A stretch of DNA of 64,000 nt from Torreya grandis (Eukaryota > Streptophyta > Pinopsida > Cupressales > Taxaceae), in assembly GCA_037957365.1 (NCBI GenBank), contig JARHVA010001428.1:1-64000 (forward strand), in the 5' to 3' direction. Every line of letters begins with the position of its first letter. Position 1 is the stretch's first letter. The notes beneath the pieces were generated by a model. The model searched no databases and was not told the origin of the DNA. It worked only from the letters and a program-made list of their open reading frames with translations. A program made the position numbers and the translations under genes. Positions 35,271-45,119 of this stretch are shown piece by piece.

Positions 35271-36249
35271 CAACACACTTGCAATACTACTAAGTTACCT
35301 CTATATATCCTACAATGGATTCCTCCTTATCTATTACTAACATACCATATTGTTCCTCTTATTGATGAGATTACCAAAATTCCCCCTCCATACAATGCTC
35401 AAGAACCTTCTTGACTAGAATATGCCTTCACTTGCAATGATTTTAGAGTGATTAAATTATTTTAATATCCTCTCATCATGTCTCCTCATATATTCAACAA
35501 TATCAGGATTTCACCTTTTGAAACTCCCTGATTCTCAAACTTGTATGATTTCTCTAACATAAGATGATAACTATATCATGACCCAAGCTCAATCTAGAGA
35601 TTTGGATGTACAAAATTAGTAGAAAAATTTAGCCCAAATCCATGCTTTTAATTAGGATGTACATACCATTTTTGTGGATTATACCTTAGATCTCAAGGGT
35701 CATGTGCCTCCTATCAATCCTCTTCTTATTAATACTCCTTGGGTGGTAGAATAAATTATACCTTCCAAACATTTGGAAGTTCTTACACTTTTGGATCTAA
35801 TAATTGCATCCAGTCTTTCTCCCATCATTGAATCAATCAATATAGCCATCTCTTCTATTCCATCTACTTCTTATACTCCTGACATTACACTTGATGCTAA
35901 GGCAATCAATGTCTATCATATTCATTCTAACTATGATGACAATGGCAATCAGATTTTTGATCTTGAAGTAGATGTCAAATATTATGGTCCTCTTCCTTCC
36001 TTACCTAGTGATGAAGCTATTCTTGAGTTAATAAATGTTCAGGAACCTCAACTTCCTTGACAACATCATAATCTTGGAAATTTCAAAACTAAAACTCCTT
36101 GCTTCAACAACTTCATTACTAGCATTGATCCTAAAACAAATCCAATTTCTATCTTGCCTAACACACCATATCACTTTTAAGATGGTAATGCCATGCTTAT
36201 TGAAGAAACCACTCACATCAAATATGCTACCCCATCTTTTCCTCAACCA

Positions 36250-37140
36250 ATTATAGTTTATCAAGAGATTTCACCTATGGTATATGATAACTTTAGCTTA
36301 TTCTTTGACAAATATTGTGAAGCTTTTGATTAGACATATGAGGACATGCCTAGCATTGACCCTAGCATTATGGTGCATAACATCATTACTTATCCTGATG
36401 CCAAAATTGTACATCAAAAGCAATGAAAATTTCCACTTGAAGTTTCCACCTTATGTCATAAGGAAATTATCAAATTACTTGATGCTGAATTTATCGAACC
36501 TATGGATTATTTTGAATGGGTGTCTAACATTGGTCCCATTTATAAAAAAGTCACTATGGTTATTTAAATTTGTATTGATTTTCACACTCTTAATTTTTCT
36601 TGTTCGAAGGACAACTTCCCCTTACCTACAATAGATGCCATCATCAATTCCATGATTGATTACAAAATGTTATCTCTTATGTATGGATTCTCAAGATATA
36701 ATTAGATTCATATCACTCCCGAAGACCAACATAAGACTACTTTCACCATGGAATGGAGCACCTATTTCTATGTCAAAATTCCCTTTTTTCTCAAGAATGT
36801 TAAATCCACTTAAAAACATGCAATAACTCACATATTTCATGATTTCATTCACATAATTGTTGAAACCTATATGGATGATCTTATTTCTAAATATAAACAT
36901 CATAAGAATCATCTTTCTTATCTTTCTATTATTGTTGATCATCTCCTTAAATATAAAGTTAGACTTAATCCTTGCAAATGTGTCTTTGGAGTCACATTTA
37001 GCAAATTGTTAGGATTATTAGTCTCTCTTTACAGTATTGATGTTGATCTTTCCAAAATTAGTGTTATCTTTAACATGTATATTCCTCATTCTATTCTCGA
37101 TATTCTTACTTATTTAGGTAAGCTTGGGGAAGTTATATGA
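36250..37140 (+). pseudogene. Reverse transcriptase remnant of C
   Basis: Reads through a shifted frame: LLDAEFIEPMDYFEWVSNIGPI (about 36480-36545), CIDFHTLN, KDNFPLPTID (36610-36640), MYGFSRYN, HKTTFTMEWSTYFY..PF (36735-36790), the catalytic YMDD box at 36868-36879 with both aspartates kept, and NPCKCVFGVTFSKLLGLLVS (36970-37030). Stops interrupt at Gln, Trp and Arg positions. Confidence 0.85.
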
Positions 37141-37149
37141 TTCATCCTT

Positions 37150-37500
37150 GAAATGACATATCAGGTTCACTCCATTAATTCTCTTTTCAATAAAGGTAAT
37201 ACTTTAGAATAGATGGATCCATGTCAAAAACCCTTTGATAACATGAAAAAGTCTTTACTTCATCCACCTACTCTTCATCCTCCTAATGATAAACCTTTGA
37301 CTCTATATACTTATTCCACACCTATTTCAGCTGGGGTATTATTTTCCCAACAAGATGATATGGGAAGATAGTATGTTATCTACTACATTAGTCAAGGCCT
37401 CATCAACTATGAAACATGCTATACTAAAATTGAGCACAATTACCTCGCTATCTATTTTACAACTAAAAAGCTTCATTATTACATGCTTTACCAAACTACT
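37150..37500 (+). pseudogene. Ty3-type RNase H of C, N-terminal part
   Basis: LTLYTYSTPISAGVLFSQ (37298-37350) stands where an active enzyme has T-D-A-S, so the first catalytic Asp is absent. Then YISQGLINYETCYTKIEHNYLAI (37380-37450) and LHYYMLYQTT, where the text stops at the insertion point of element D. It continues at 46455. Confidence 0.8.
37496..37500. repeat. Target site duplication of D, left copy (CTACT)
   Basis: Identical to 46455-46459. Removing D and one copy keeps the reading frame of the C RNase H across the junction. Confidence 0.9.
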
Positions 37501-37504
37501 TGTT

Positions 37505-38045
37505 GACCGGCCGAAGCCGCAGGCGGACGACCGAACGCCACCCAAGGGCGGCGAATGGTAGAACGCCACTCGAGGGCAGCGAATTCCCAACACCAGCCAC
37601 AGGTGGTAGAAACAAAATGGCCGCCTACAGGCGGTAGAAACAAAAATGCCACCCGAAGGCGGCGATCAGCGAAACGCTGCCTGACGGTGGGGAAAACAAA
37701 ACCCCTGCCCATGACGGAGAAGATGAAAACACCACCCGATGGTGGGGAAAAAAAAACCCCCACCCACGGTGGAGAAGATGGAAATGCTGCCCTCCGGTGG
37801 TAAAAATAGAAACCCCACCCCTGACGGGAAAGTGAAAAAATGCTGCTCGACGGTGGGGAAAATAGAACCGCCCGCCCATGGTGGGAAGAAAAAAAAGCAC
37901 CACCCTCAGGCGGCAAAATGAAAACCCCCACCCACGGTGGGGAAGGAGAAAAGGCTGCCCACATGTAGCAGGTGGCGAATTTGCCACCCATAATAGGCAG
38001 TGGAAAAAAAGGGCCGCAAAACACAGAAAAAGACCCGCCCAGCTG
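37505..38045 (+). repeat. Hairpin-unit tandem array in 5' LTR of D
   Basis: About 13 units of 30-40 bp built on GCCGCCC..GGGCGGC or CCGCCCGACGGTGGGG inverted repeats, joined by AT-rich spacers such as AAAACAAAAACC or GAAGATGAAAAC. Each unit could fold as a short stem. The 178- and 146-codon minus-strand ORFs over it are by-products of the repeat and not genes. Confidence 0.85.
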
Positions 38046-38155
38046 CTAGAGCGACTGACACACAAAATGAGGCAACAAGCATGGTCTTGGCAGACTTATG
38101 ACATCATCAACAGTGTTTTCCCTCTTCCCAATGAAACTTCTCTGATCTCTTTTGA

Positions 38156-38163
38156 TATAAATA
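38156..38163 (+). promoter_or_regulatory. TATA box of 5' LTR of D
   Basis: TATAAATA in the context TGATATAAATACCCA, conserved in the 3' LTR at 45766-45773. Probable Pol II promoter of the element, with the RNA start expected roughly 25-35 bp downstream. Confidence 0.7.
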
Positions 38164-38238
38164 CCCAAACTTGGTCATTTTAAAAGATCTTCCTGACTTT
38201 TGTAAAGAGCAAAACTCTGCAAATTCTCCACCTGAATC

Positions 38239-38244
38239 AATAAA
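38239..38244 (+). terminator. Candidate polyadenylation signal of D LTR
   Basis: AATAAA in TGAATCAATAAAAATACAG, about 80 bp after the TATA box and conserved in the 3' LTR at 45849-45854, where it would act. Confidence 0.5.
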
Positions 38245-38846
38245 AATACAGTTTTTGCCTCCATCTTGGATTGATTTGCTGTGTATGCCATGATTATTAT
38301 TTGTGTTTAGTTATTATCTTCCATGCTTTCATAGGTAATACCAACAGACCAGCTATCTACAAGGCGCCGGTTCTACAGCTGAAAGGAGAAGAGCAATACT
38401 TGAGAAGGATAGAACGGAGTAAGTTGCTTGCAAGTGTGCATTCCACAGCACCTCGGTAAACCTCTGTTATGTATTTCCCATTATAGCCTCCCCATTAGTC
38501 TTAGCAGCCTGGTTCCTCTACCAGATGTGTAGAGTATACTTACTTTCCCCTTGATTCTGAGAGTGGATTTGGAAGGTCAACCTTTATTTTGGTGTATCAC
38601 CTCTTTTAGAGTAGGCTGTTTGCTTTCTTGCACTTCCTTCCCTTTTCATTCCCCCCAGTATATCTATAGATCTATATTTTTGCACTGCCTGGAACAAACA
38701 AATACATCAGAGGGAACTAGCCCATACCTAGAGACTCTCCTCTCCTACTTCGCCATCCCACAGGCGAGAGAGGGGGTTTCATGTTGCGGGGAGAGGGCAG
38801 GAATCCATTTTCCTGCTGCAGGGTACACTTTCCAGCATCAACAGTT

Positions 38847-38865
38847 TTGGCACGCTCGGTGGGAC
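38847..38865 (+). other. Primer binding site of D
   Basis: TTGGCACGCTCGGTGGGAC, three bases after the LTR end. It differs from the C site; the tRNA is not assigned. Confidence 0.6.
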
Positions 38866-38999
38866 TACATTTTTCAACGCAGTAGTATTTCAGGATTGAT
38901 GCTGGTCCTGCTACAGTCATTTCAAAGATTTTTTAGCATCTGGAGACTCCACTGGTAAGAGCTCAGTTCTTTATTTTAAGACCAGTTACTTAAACTTCT

Positions 39000-40769
39000 A
39001 TGCCAAAGGTTACCACAAGGTCAACTTCAAGAGGGGTCCCTTTTGTTTTCATTGAGCTACCTTTTAACTCTGTTAAAAGGCTCAGGTTTGGAAGAACTCA
39101 CCCTTATCCACTAGTAAATCCTCCTAGACTTGTTGCTAGGAACATCAACCCAGCTCAGCGATAGTTGTAGCCTGTTCTAGCCATGGCATTGCCTTTTGCA
39201 GGTTTTCATGGTGAGAGCCCTTTAAACCTCTCACGTTATGATCCAATCCCTAGAACAGCTCTAAAAAATGTGCCCTCTTTTAATGGAGTGGGACCTATTA
39301 CAGTTGTTGAGCATATAAAAAATATTGCCAACCTTTGCAATATTCACAATATAACAGAAGAAAACATTGCCATTAGACTGTTAGCCTTGTCTCTGAAAGG
39401 GAAAGCTCTCGATTGGTACGGCACCTTGCCTGTGAATTCCATACATTCTTGGAATGAATTGGGCACTCATTTAACTGATCATTTTGTGGAAAAAAGTGAT
39501 GGCTTCTCTCTTGCTAAGCAGCTGACAACTATAAAGAGAGCTCCGCACGAGTACATGCAGAACTTCAACACGTGGTTTCAAAAGACTTGGGATAGAATTC
39601 CCATCCTGGTAAGGCCGACTCCCAGGTACACTTTCTTGTACTATCTAAAAGCATTAAATAGTGACATTGCTATGATGATCCAATCTATGGGGGGACACAT
39701 ACTACCGGTTGCGTATGACATAGCCATTGTGTCCGAAAATTACTTAATTCAAGCCGAAAAAATCGCCCCTAGGCCTCATATGCCACTTTTTCTAGAACCA
39801 CTGCCCCCAATTTAGGTTGTCGTTCCCACAATTGCTCCCCTACCTGTCATTGAGAAGCCAACTGTTTTTCCATCCAATGAATTAAATGAAGTTAAGGGCC
39901 TGTTGCAGAGCATGTCAAACGAACTTGTTGCCCTTAAAAGATAGCAAGCTCAAAGCAACAAGCCAAACCAAGGTTATCAAAATTATGGCCATGCCCCTAG
40001 ACCCCCCTTTCAAAACCATAACCAAGGTCAAGGGCAGCTTACTACAACCAGGCCTTATCAAAATTATAACTCAGGCCCCTTTTCGTCATCTAAAGCCATG
40101 GTGCCTACTCAGAACAATCTAGTGCAGGAGTAGCCAAGTTGTTCAACCATGGGACAAGGTCAAGAGCAAGCTGTTCATATGAATGACATGATGAATTTCT
40201 TTCAAAATTTAGAAAATTAGGCTCCTGATTTTTCTCAATTTTTTGAGTTTTCAGCCCAACTCAGCATGAGTAAAAATCAAACTCAGCCAGATTCTACCCT
40301 GCTAAATCATGAAGAAGGTGAGCTCTGTGCAATTAATCATGGAGGTGCTACAGACAATCAGGCTGATTGCGTTGCGGCCAACACGAGGTTTAAAAGAAGA
40401 GCGGTTGGAGAAGTGCCAGCTTCCCCTCAGGGAACAATGAATCCTCCATCGTAGCCATTTCAAAGGGCCCAAATTGTCAGACAACCATTTGCACCTCTAG
40501 CTCCCCAGTCTACAGCTCCAGCTGGGATCAGCCCAAAGGAAAGTACGAAGGGGATCAGTCCCTAAGTTAATATAATTGATCAAATGAAGAAATTACATGT
40601 GAGCATTTCTCTATGGGATTCATTGTCTCTTTCGAGACAAAAGGAGGTATTGAAGAAAGAATTGCATGAGCTAGATCGCCAGGCCATCCCAACAGACACT
40701 AATAACATCTTAATGACGAATGGGTAGCCTTCTGCTTCAAGTTAGGCAAAGAAAGAAGAAAAGACTCCC
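39000..40769 (+). pseudogene. gag of element D
   Basis: Starts at the ATG at 39000 (M-P-K-V-T-T-R), in the same frame as all of pol up to 43880. An upstream basic N-terminus leads to the capsid domain at 39183-39815: FHGESPLNLSRYDPI, VEHIKNIANLC, LLALSLKGKALDWYGTLP and the typical WNELGTHLTDHFVEKS and HEYMQNFNTWF blocks. A Gln/Asn/Pro-rich tail follows (39890-40250). Almost every stop inside it is TAG at an expected Gln (39813, 39943, 40129 and others). No CCHC knuckle is seen. The missing knuckle may be a lineage trait. Confidence 0.85.
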
Positions 40770-41231
40770 CCTTTTTATGTATCTTTGATCATAGGGGATT
40801 TTTTAGTACATAATTGCATAATTGATAGCGGGGCCATCACTTCAGTAATGCCCAAGTGCATTGTTGATAAGATGGAATTAAAATATGAAGCAATGAATAA
40901 GGGAGTCTTGCAACTAGATGGGATGCCTGCAAAGATAGTCAGAGTTTTGAAAGGATTGAGTTTAACATTGCATGCCTGCCCGACATTCTCAATCCCTCAA
41001 GATATAGTGGTAGCGGACGTTCCTCCATATTTCACAATCTGTTTGTCAAGGGACTTTACATCCAAGATAGGTGGTTATCTAGCAGTGAATTGGTCATATC
41101 TGGTTTTCAAAACCAAATACGGGACCAAAGTAAAAATTGAATTCAAGCCACTCTACAAGGACCACTTAGAGCCCTATTCACCCAAGGCAATGAATGCCAG
41201 TTACACTATCATTGATCCAGAAGACTCTTAG
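40770..41231 (+). pseudogene. Aspartic protease of element D
   Basis: CIIDSGAITSVMP has the D-S-G-A active site with the Asp at 40824-40826 intact, followed by LKGLSLTLHACPTFSIPQDIVVADVPPYFTICLSRDF, the expected flap and C-terminal region. Open for 148 codons up to a TAG at 41229. The frame continues directly into the RNase H domain, so the enzyme was part of a polyprotein. Confidence 0.88.
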
Positions 41232-41279
41232 ACAGACAAATCTTCATCTTTTGCTCCTAAAGGATTCACAGATCTACTC

Positions 41280-41960
41280 TTGGATGAGTGGGGAAGTGAT
41301 AACTTCGAGCATGATCCTTATAATTTTATTGAGGAGGTAGACCTTGACGTCTATTGCTTGCATGAAGAAAGTGCCGTCATGCCCAATATAATGAAGGAGA
41401 ACAAAGAAGACCTTGGCCTGTGGCAGCTATACTTCGATGGTTCTAGAAGAAAACTGGGTGTTGGTGGTGGGGCAATGTTAATCTCCCCTTCTAAAGAAAG
41501 GTACTTTTCAACTTTTTGTTTCCAGTTATCTTGCACATGTAATGTTGTAAAATATGAGTCTTTGATTCATGGACTTGAGTGGGCAAGAAAGAGAGGGATT
41601 AGGAAATTGCAAATCTTGGGGGACAGTGAACTAATAGTGAACCAAATAAGAGGCCTAAACCTAACCAAGAACTCCTTGCTGAAGTCTTACAAGCATAGAG
41701 TCTGGGACTTGATGGAAGATTTCCTTGCTCTTAATATTACCTCGATCCCCAGAGAATAGAATAAGCAGGCTGACAGGTTGGCAGCTGTTGGTGCCCAATT
41801 TGATGTTTCAAAAGAAATAAGCAGGGGTTGTGGTTTGTGCCATTTAAAAGTGGTGGTTCGACCTTCAATTCCAGACAATGTTACAAATTGGCAGGTCTTC
41901 GAAAGTGACCAACAGATAACTCTTTTCCTGCAGGAAGAAGCCAAGTTTACGGCCCACAAT
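41280..41960 (+). pseudogene. Extra (archaeal-type-like) RNase H of D, located before RT
   Basis: All four catalytic acidic residues are in place: Asp in LYFDGSRR (41436-41438), Glu in VKYESLIHGL (41556-41558), Asp in ILGDSELIVNQI (41622-41624) and Asp in NKQADRLA (41772-41774). The fold motifs fit the RNase H1 class that plant Tat elements carry in addition to the Ty3-type domain. A single TAG (41757-41759) interrupts it. It lies between protease and RT, in the same frame as both. In element C the equivalent domain lies after RT. I recall plant Ty3-like polyproteins with this upstream position, so it is unusual rather than certainly new. Confidence 0.88.
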
Positions 41961-41979
41961 CAAGTGAAATTGTAGTAGC

Positions 41980-43145
41980 AATATGGAAATCAGATTATTC
42001 AATTGAAGAACAATAAACTCCCTAAGGGTCTGGTCACACTTGAAAGTATTTTCAACGGGGAGGACCAACTAAGAGATGACAAAGCATGCATCACTACCAA
42101 AGAGGAGAATTATGGAAAAGTTGAAATCTTCAAGGACAAGTTGCTGGCACTTGGTAAGGTCTGCACATTTCAAGAAAGGCAAACTTTCATTCTACTGTGT
42201 CAAGAGTTCACTGACATCTTTGCCTGGAATTATAGTGACTTGAAAGGCTTCGATCCAAGGCTCACCCAGCACACTATTGAATTAGATGAAGGTGCAAAAC
42301 CAGTCACACAAAAATAGAGACCTGTTAATCCAATGATCGAACTCCTTATGTAGAAAGAATTGGTCAAGTTGATTGAGTCTGGCATTATATTTCCGATCAA
42401 ACATTCCTCATGGTTGGCCAATTTGGTTCCAGTTAGAACAAAAAATGGAGAGATCAAGCTGTGCGTTGACTTCAAAGACCTTAATAAAGTCTCTTTAAAG
42501 GACCATTATCCCCTCCTGAACATGGAGCAGATCCTCCAAAAGGTAATTAGTTCTGAATGTTTCTCCCTTCTGGATGGTTATTCGAGATATAATCAAATTC
42601 TGGTGTAGGGCTACGACCAATACAAAACAACCTTCACCACTAAATGGGGAATGTTCGCCTACCAGAAGATGCCTTTCGGGTTATCCAATGCTGGTGTTAC
42701 TTTCCAGCGAGCCATGGACATGGCTTTCAGTGGTTTGATAAATAAGAACGTGCTGGTGTACCTCGATGATATAACAGTTTTCTCCAAGGAGGTGGGACAA
42801 CATATGAAGCACCTCAGGTAGATTTTTGAGAGGTGCAGGGAATTTGGCATCTCCCTAAATCCAAAGAAATCTGTATTTGCGATTCATGAGGGGAAACTTC
42901 TTGGCCACATTGTGTCTAAGGAAGGTTTGTCTATTGACCCCGAAAGAGTCCACTCCATCCTGGAGATGTCCCTACCAAAGCACAAGAAAGGCCTTCAGAG
43001 TTTTTTTGGCCGGATAAATTTCATTCAGAGGTTCATTCTGAATTTTGCTGAAACAGTTAAACCCCTAACCTCCTTGCTAAGGAAGGGTGAAGAATTCAAA
43101 TGGACAACGCCAAGAAAGGATAGCTTTGAAGCTATCAAATAGGCT
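41980..43145 (+). pseudogene. Reverse transcriptase of element D
   Basis: Same frame as gag and RNase H. A linker with FAWNYSDLKGFDPRLTQHTI (42223-42285) leads to IESGIIFPIKHSSWLANLVPV, KLCVDFKDLNKVSLKDHYPL (42458-42512), a SLLDGYSRYNQI block, TTFTTKWGMFAYQKMPFGLSN (42630-42690), the catalytic YLDD at 42759-42770 with both Asp present, GISLNPKKS and LLGHIVSKEGLSIDPERV (42898-42950), and FFGRINFIQRFI. Stops at 42315, 42351, 42606, 42819 and 43140 are all TAG. Text and GHIVSKEG-type motifs fit the Tat lineage. Confidence 0.9.
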
Positions 43146-43545
43146 TTGACCCAGGCTCCCGCTCTAATCAGCCCCGACTTCAATAAAGACCTCAATCTCT
43201 ATACCTTCAGCAATGGAGAAGTAATATCTGCTATGCTTACCCAAGCAAATAGTGATGACCTCGAGCAACCAGTCACCTTTTTCAGCCAAGGGTTAGAGGA
43301 CTTGAAAATTAGGTACACCTACGTAGAGAAGCAAGTCTTGGCAGTAGTGCATAGCTTGAAGAAATTCAGATATATGTTGTCAAACAGCAGGATCCATCTC
43401 ATGGTTCCACATCCTGGCATCAAGGATTTCTTGACCAATCAAGACTTAAATGAGAAAAGAGCAGGATGGATCACCAAGGTAATGGAGTATGACATAGACA
43501 TCAAAATTGCCAAGTTGGTGAGAGGAAGGGGCCTGTGTGAATAGC
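43146..43545 (+). pseudogene. Degenerate Ty3-type RNase H (connection domain) of D
   Basis: Follows RT directly. LNLYTFSNGEVISAMLTQ (43191-43245) has Phe where the first catalytic Asp should be. The Glu-containing block YVEKQVLAVVHSLKKFRYML is kept, and the last Asp block reads LMVPHPGIKDFL instead of V-x-T-D-H. Two catalytic Asp positions are therefore absent while the overall sequence is well preserved, so the loss looks ancestral and not part of the recent decay. The upstream RNase H presumably supplied the activity. Confidence 0.82.
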
Positions 43546-43556
43546 TAGCCACAGAT

Positions 43557-44877
43557 TTGAGACAAAAGGATGAAGAAAGCTTGTTGATCCATGACACAAC
43601 CACTGCAAAAGAACCAATGGTCATAAGAGATTGGACGTTGGACATGAGGCGTTTCTTTTTTACGGGCGAATGTCCACAGGGTCTCAGTAGGGCTAGAAGA
43701 AGGTATTTTAAACTTCAGTCCCTTCCCTATGTTTTGATTGATGGAGTATTATTTAGGAATGATCTCTCTGGGGTTCTCTTGAGATGCATTGACTCTAGTC
43801 AGGTTGATAAGGTATTAGCTGAGTTTCACGATGGGCCAGCAGGCGGCCATTTCGCCCCTAAGACCACAACAACAAAAATAATGAGTTGGCTACTTCTGGC
43901 CCACTCTCTTCAAGGATACCCATGTCGGGGTAAGAAAGTGTCAGAAGTGTGCACTCTTTGATGGAAAGCAGTGATTGGCTGCCATGCCTCTACAGCCCAT
44001 TCAAGTTGAACAACCATTCATGTAGTGGGGCCTGGATTTCATAGGGATGATCAATCCTCCCTCTAGCACCGGATACAAGTGGGTCCTGACTGCTACGGAT
44101 TATTTCACCAAATGGGTGGAAGCCATTGCTTTAAAGGAAGTGAATGAAAGCACAGTCCTGGATTTCTATGAGGACTTAGTGACACATTTTGGGGTCCCAG
44201 CCACTATAATTTCAGACAATGCCTTGGCTTTTCTGGGAACCAAAACTAGTGAATGGGCGCTAAGGTATGGTATATACCTCAGCACTTCATCAAATTACTA
44301 CCCACAGGGGAATGGGCTGGCTGAGTCCACCAACAAAAATTTGATCAAGACTATAAAGAGGACCATGGAAGAAAATCAGAAAACTTGGCATGCCAAGTTG
44401 AAAATAGCTCTATGGGCCGATCGAATCACTCTGAAAAGATCAATAAGAAATTCTCCATATACGCTTGTGTATGGAAGGGAAGCAAAGCTTCCTATCTCAC
44501 TCAAGTTGATAGCATTAGATCTCACTCATCAGCTGCAGCTAGAAGAAGGAAGCAGCATGGAGGTCAGATTGTGTGAACTAATGGAGCTCCAAAAGGTAAG
44601 GAATCGGGCCATGGTCTCTATGATCAGCTGCCAATAACAGGTGAAAAGACATTTCAACAAGAGATCTTCATCAAAAAGTTTTGTCAAAGGAGACGTTGCC
44701 TTAAAATGGGATGAAGATAGAGCTAAGCCCAAAAAACATGCAAAATTTGATGCCCTCTGGAGCGGTCCTTACATGATTACTCAGTGCAAGCAGCATAACT
44801 CGTTCCAGCTCTCCAGGTTGGATGGTGAATAATTGCGTATCCCAGTCAATGGGATACATTTGAAGCATTGCCACTAA
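43557..44877 (+). pseudogene. Integrase of element D (DD35E)
   Basis: The zinc region carries FHDGPAGGHFAPKTTTTKI (two His, 43830-43880). A one-base frame change near 43885 follows, and the new frame gives RKCQKCALFDG (two Cys). Core: GLDFIG with Asp at 44035-44037, IISDNA with Asp at 44215-44217, and GNGLAEST with Glu at 44323-44325. The spacing between the last two is exactly 35 residues. The C-terminal part continues to KHCH-stop at 44877 with TAG or TAA stops after SCQ and DGE. No chromodomain. Confidence 0.9.
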
Positions 44878-45119
44878 ATTTTGGTTTGGCTGTACATATT
44901 TTTCCTTGTTTTTCCTAAGTGCAGTTTGCACAGTTAGTTCTTTTTTAGCTTTGTGTGCTTCCCTTTGTTAGGGGGTAAATTTTGTATATTTGATTTTGGG
45001 ATCTCGAAGGCTATTGTAAAATCTCTTCAAAATCACCATCTGACTCCGCACCCAATGGATATTCAGAGGCAACTGGTTTCTAAGCATAGCAGGCATGCTT
45101 CCCCTATGAGTCACCAATT
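44878..45119 (+). other. 3' non-coding region of D, without adjacent polypurine tract
   Basis: No ORF. The bases directly before the 3' LTR (AGTCACCAATT) are not purine-rich. The only tract of polypurine type is AGGGGGTAAA at 44970-44979, about 140 bp upstream. Confidence 0.6.

Larger units (their letters stand above)
37501..38843 (+). repeat. 5' LTR of D
   Basis: TGTTGACCGG to CATCAACA. The first 540 bp are a GC-rich array of short hairpin units; the rest is AT-richer with a TATA box and a polyadenylation signal. From about 38060 on it is nearly identical to the 3' LTR by eye, while the array differs at many CpG or CNG sites. Confidence 0.92.

Noticed and set aside
37488..38065. Minus-strand ORFs of 178 and 146 codons with repeated Pro/Phe/Gly motifs (again at 44968-45675)
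   Set aside because: They run antisense across the hairpin array of the D LTR in two frames at once. The repeated residues follow from the repeated DNA unit, and both LTRs show them. No start context or domain.
39000..44877. TAG as a reassigned or read-through codon in element D
   Set aside because: TAG also replaces Trp and Gln in unrelated neighbouring elements, TAA and TGA occur too, and plant nuclear genes use TAG as stop. Deamination of CAG explains the pattern.
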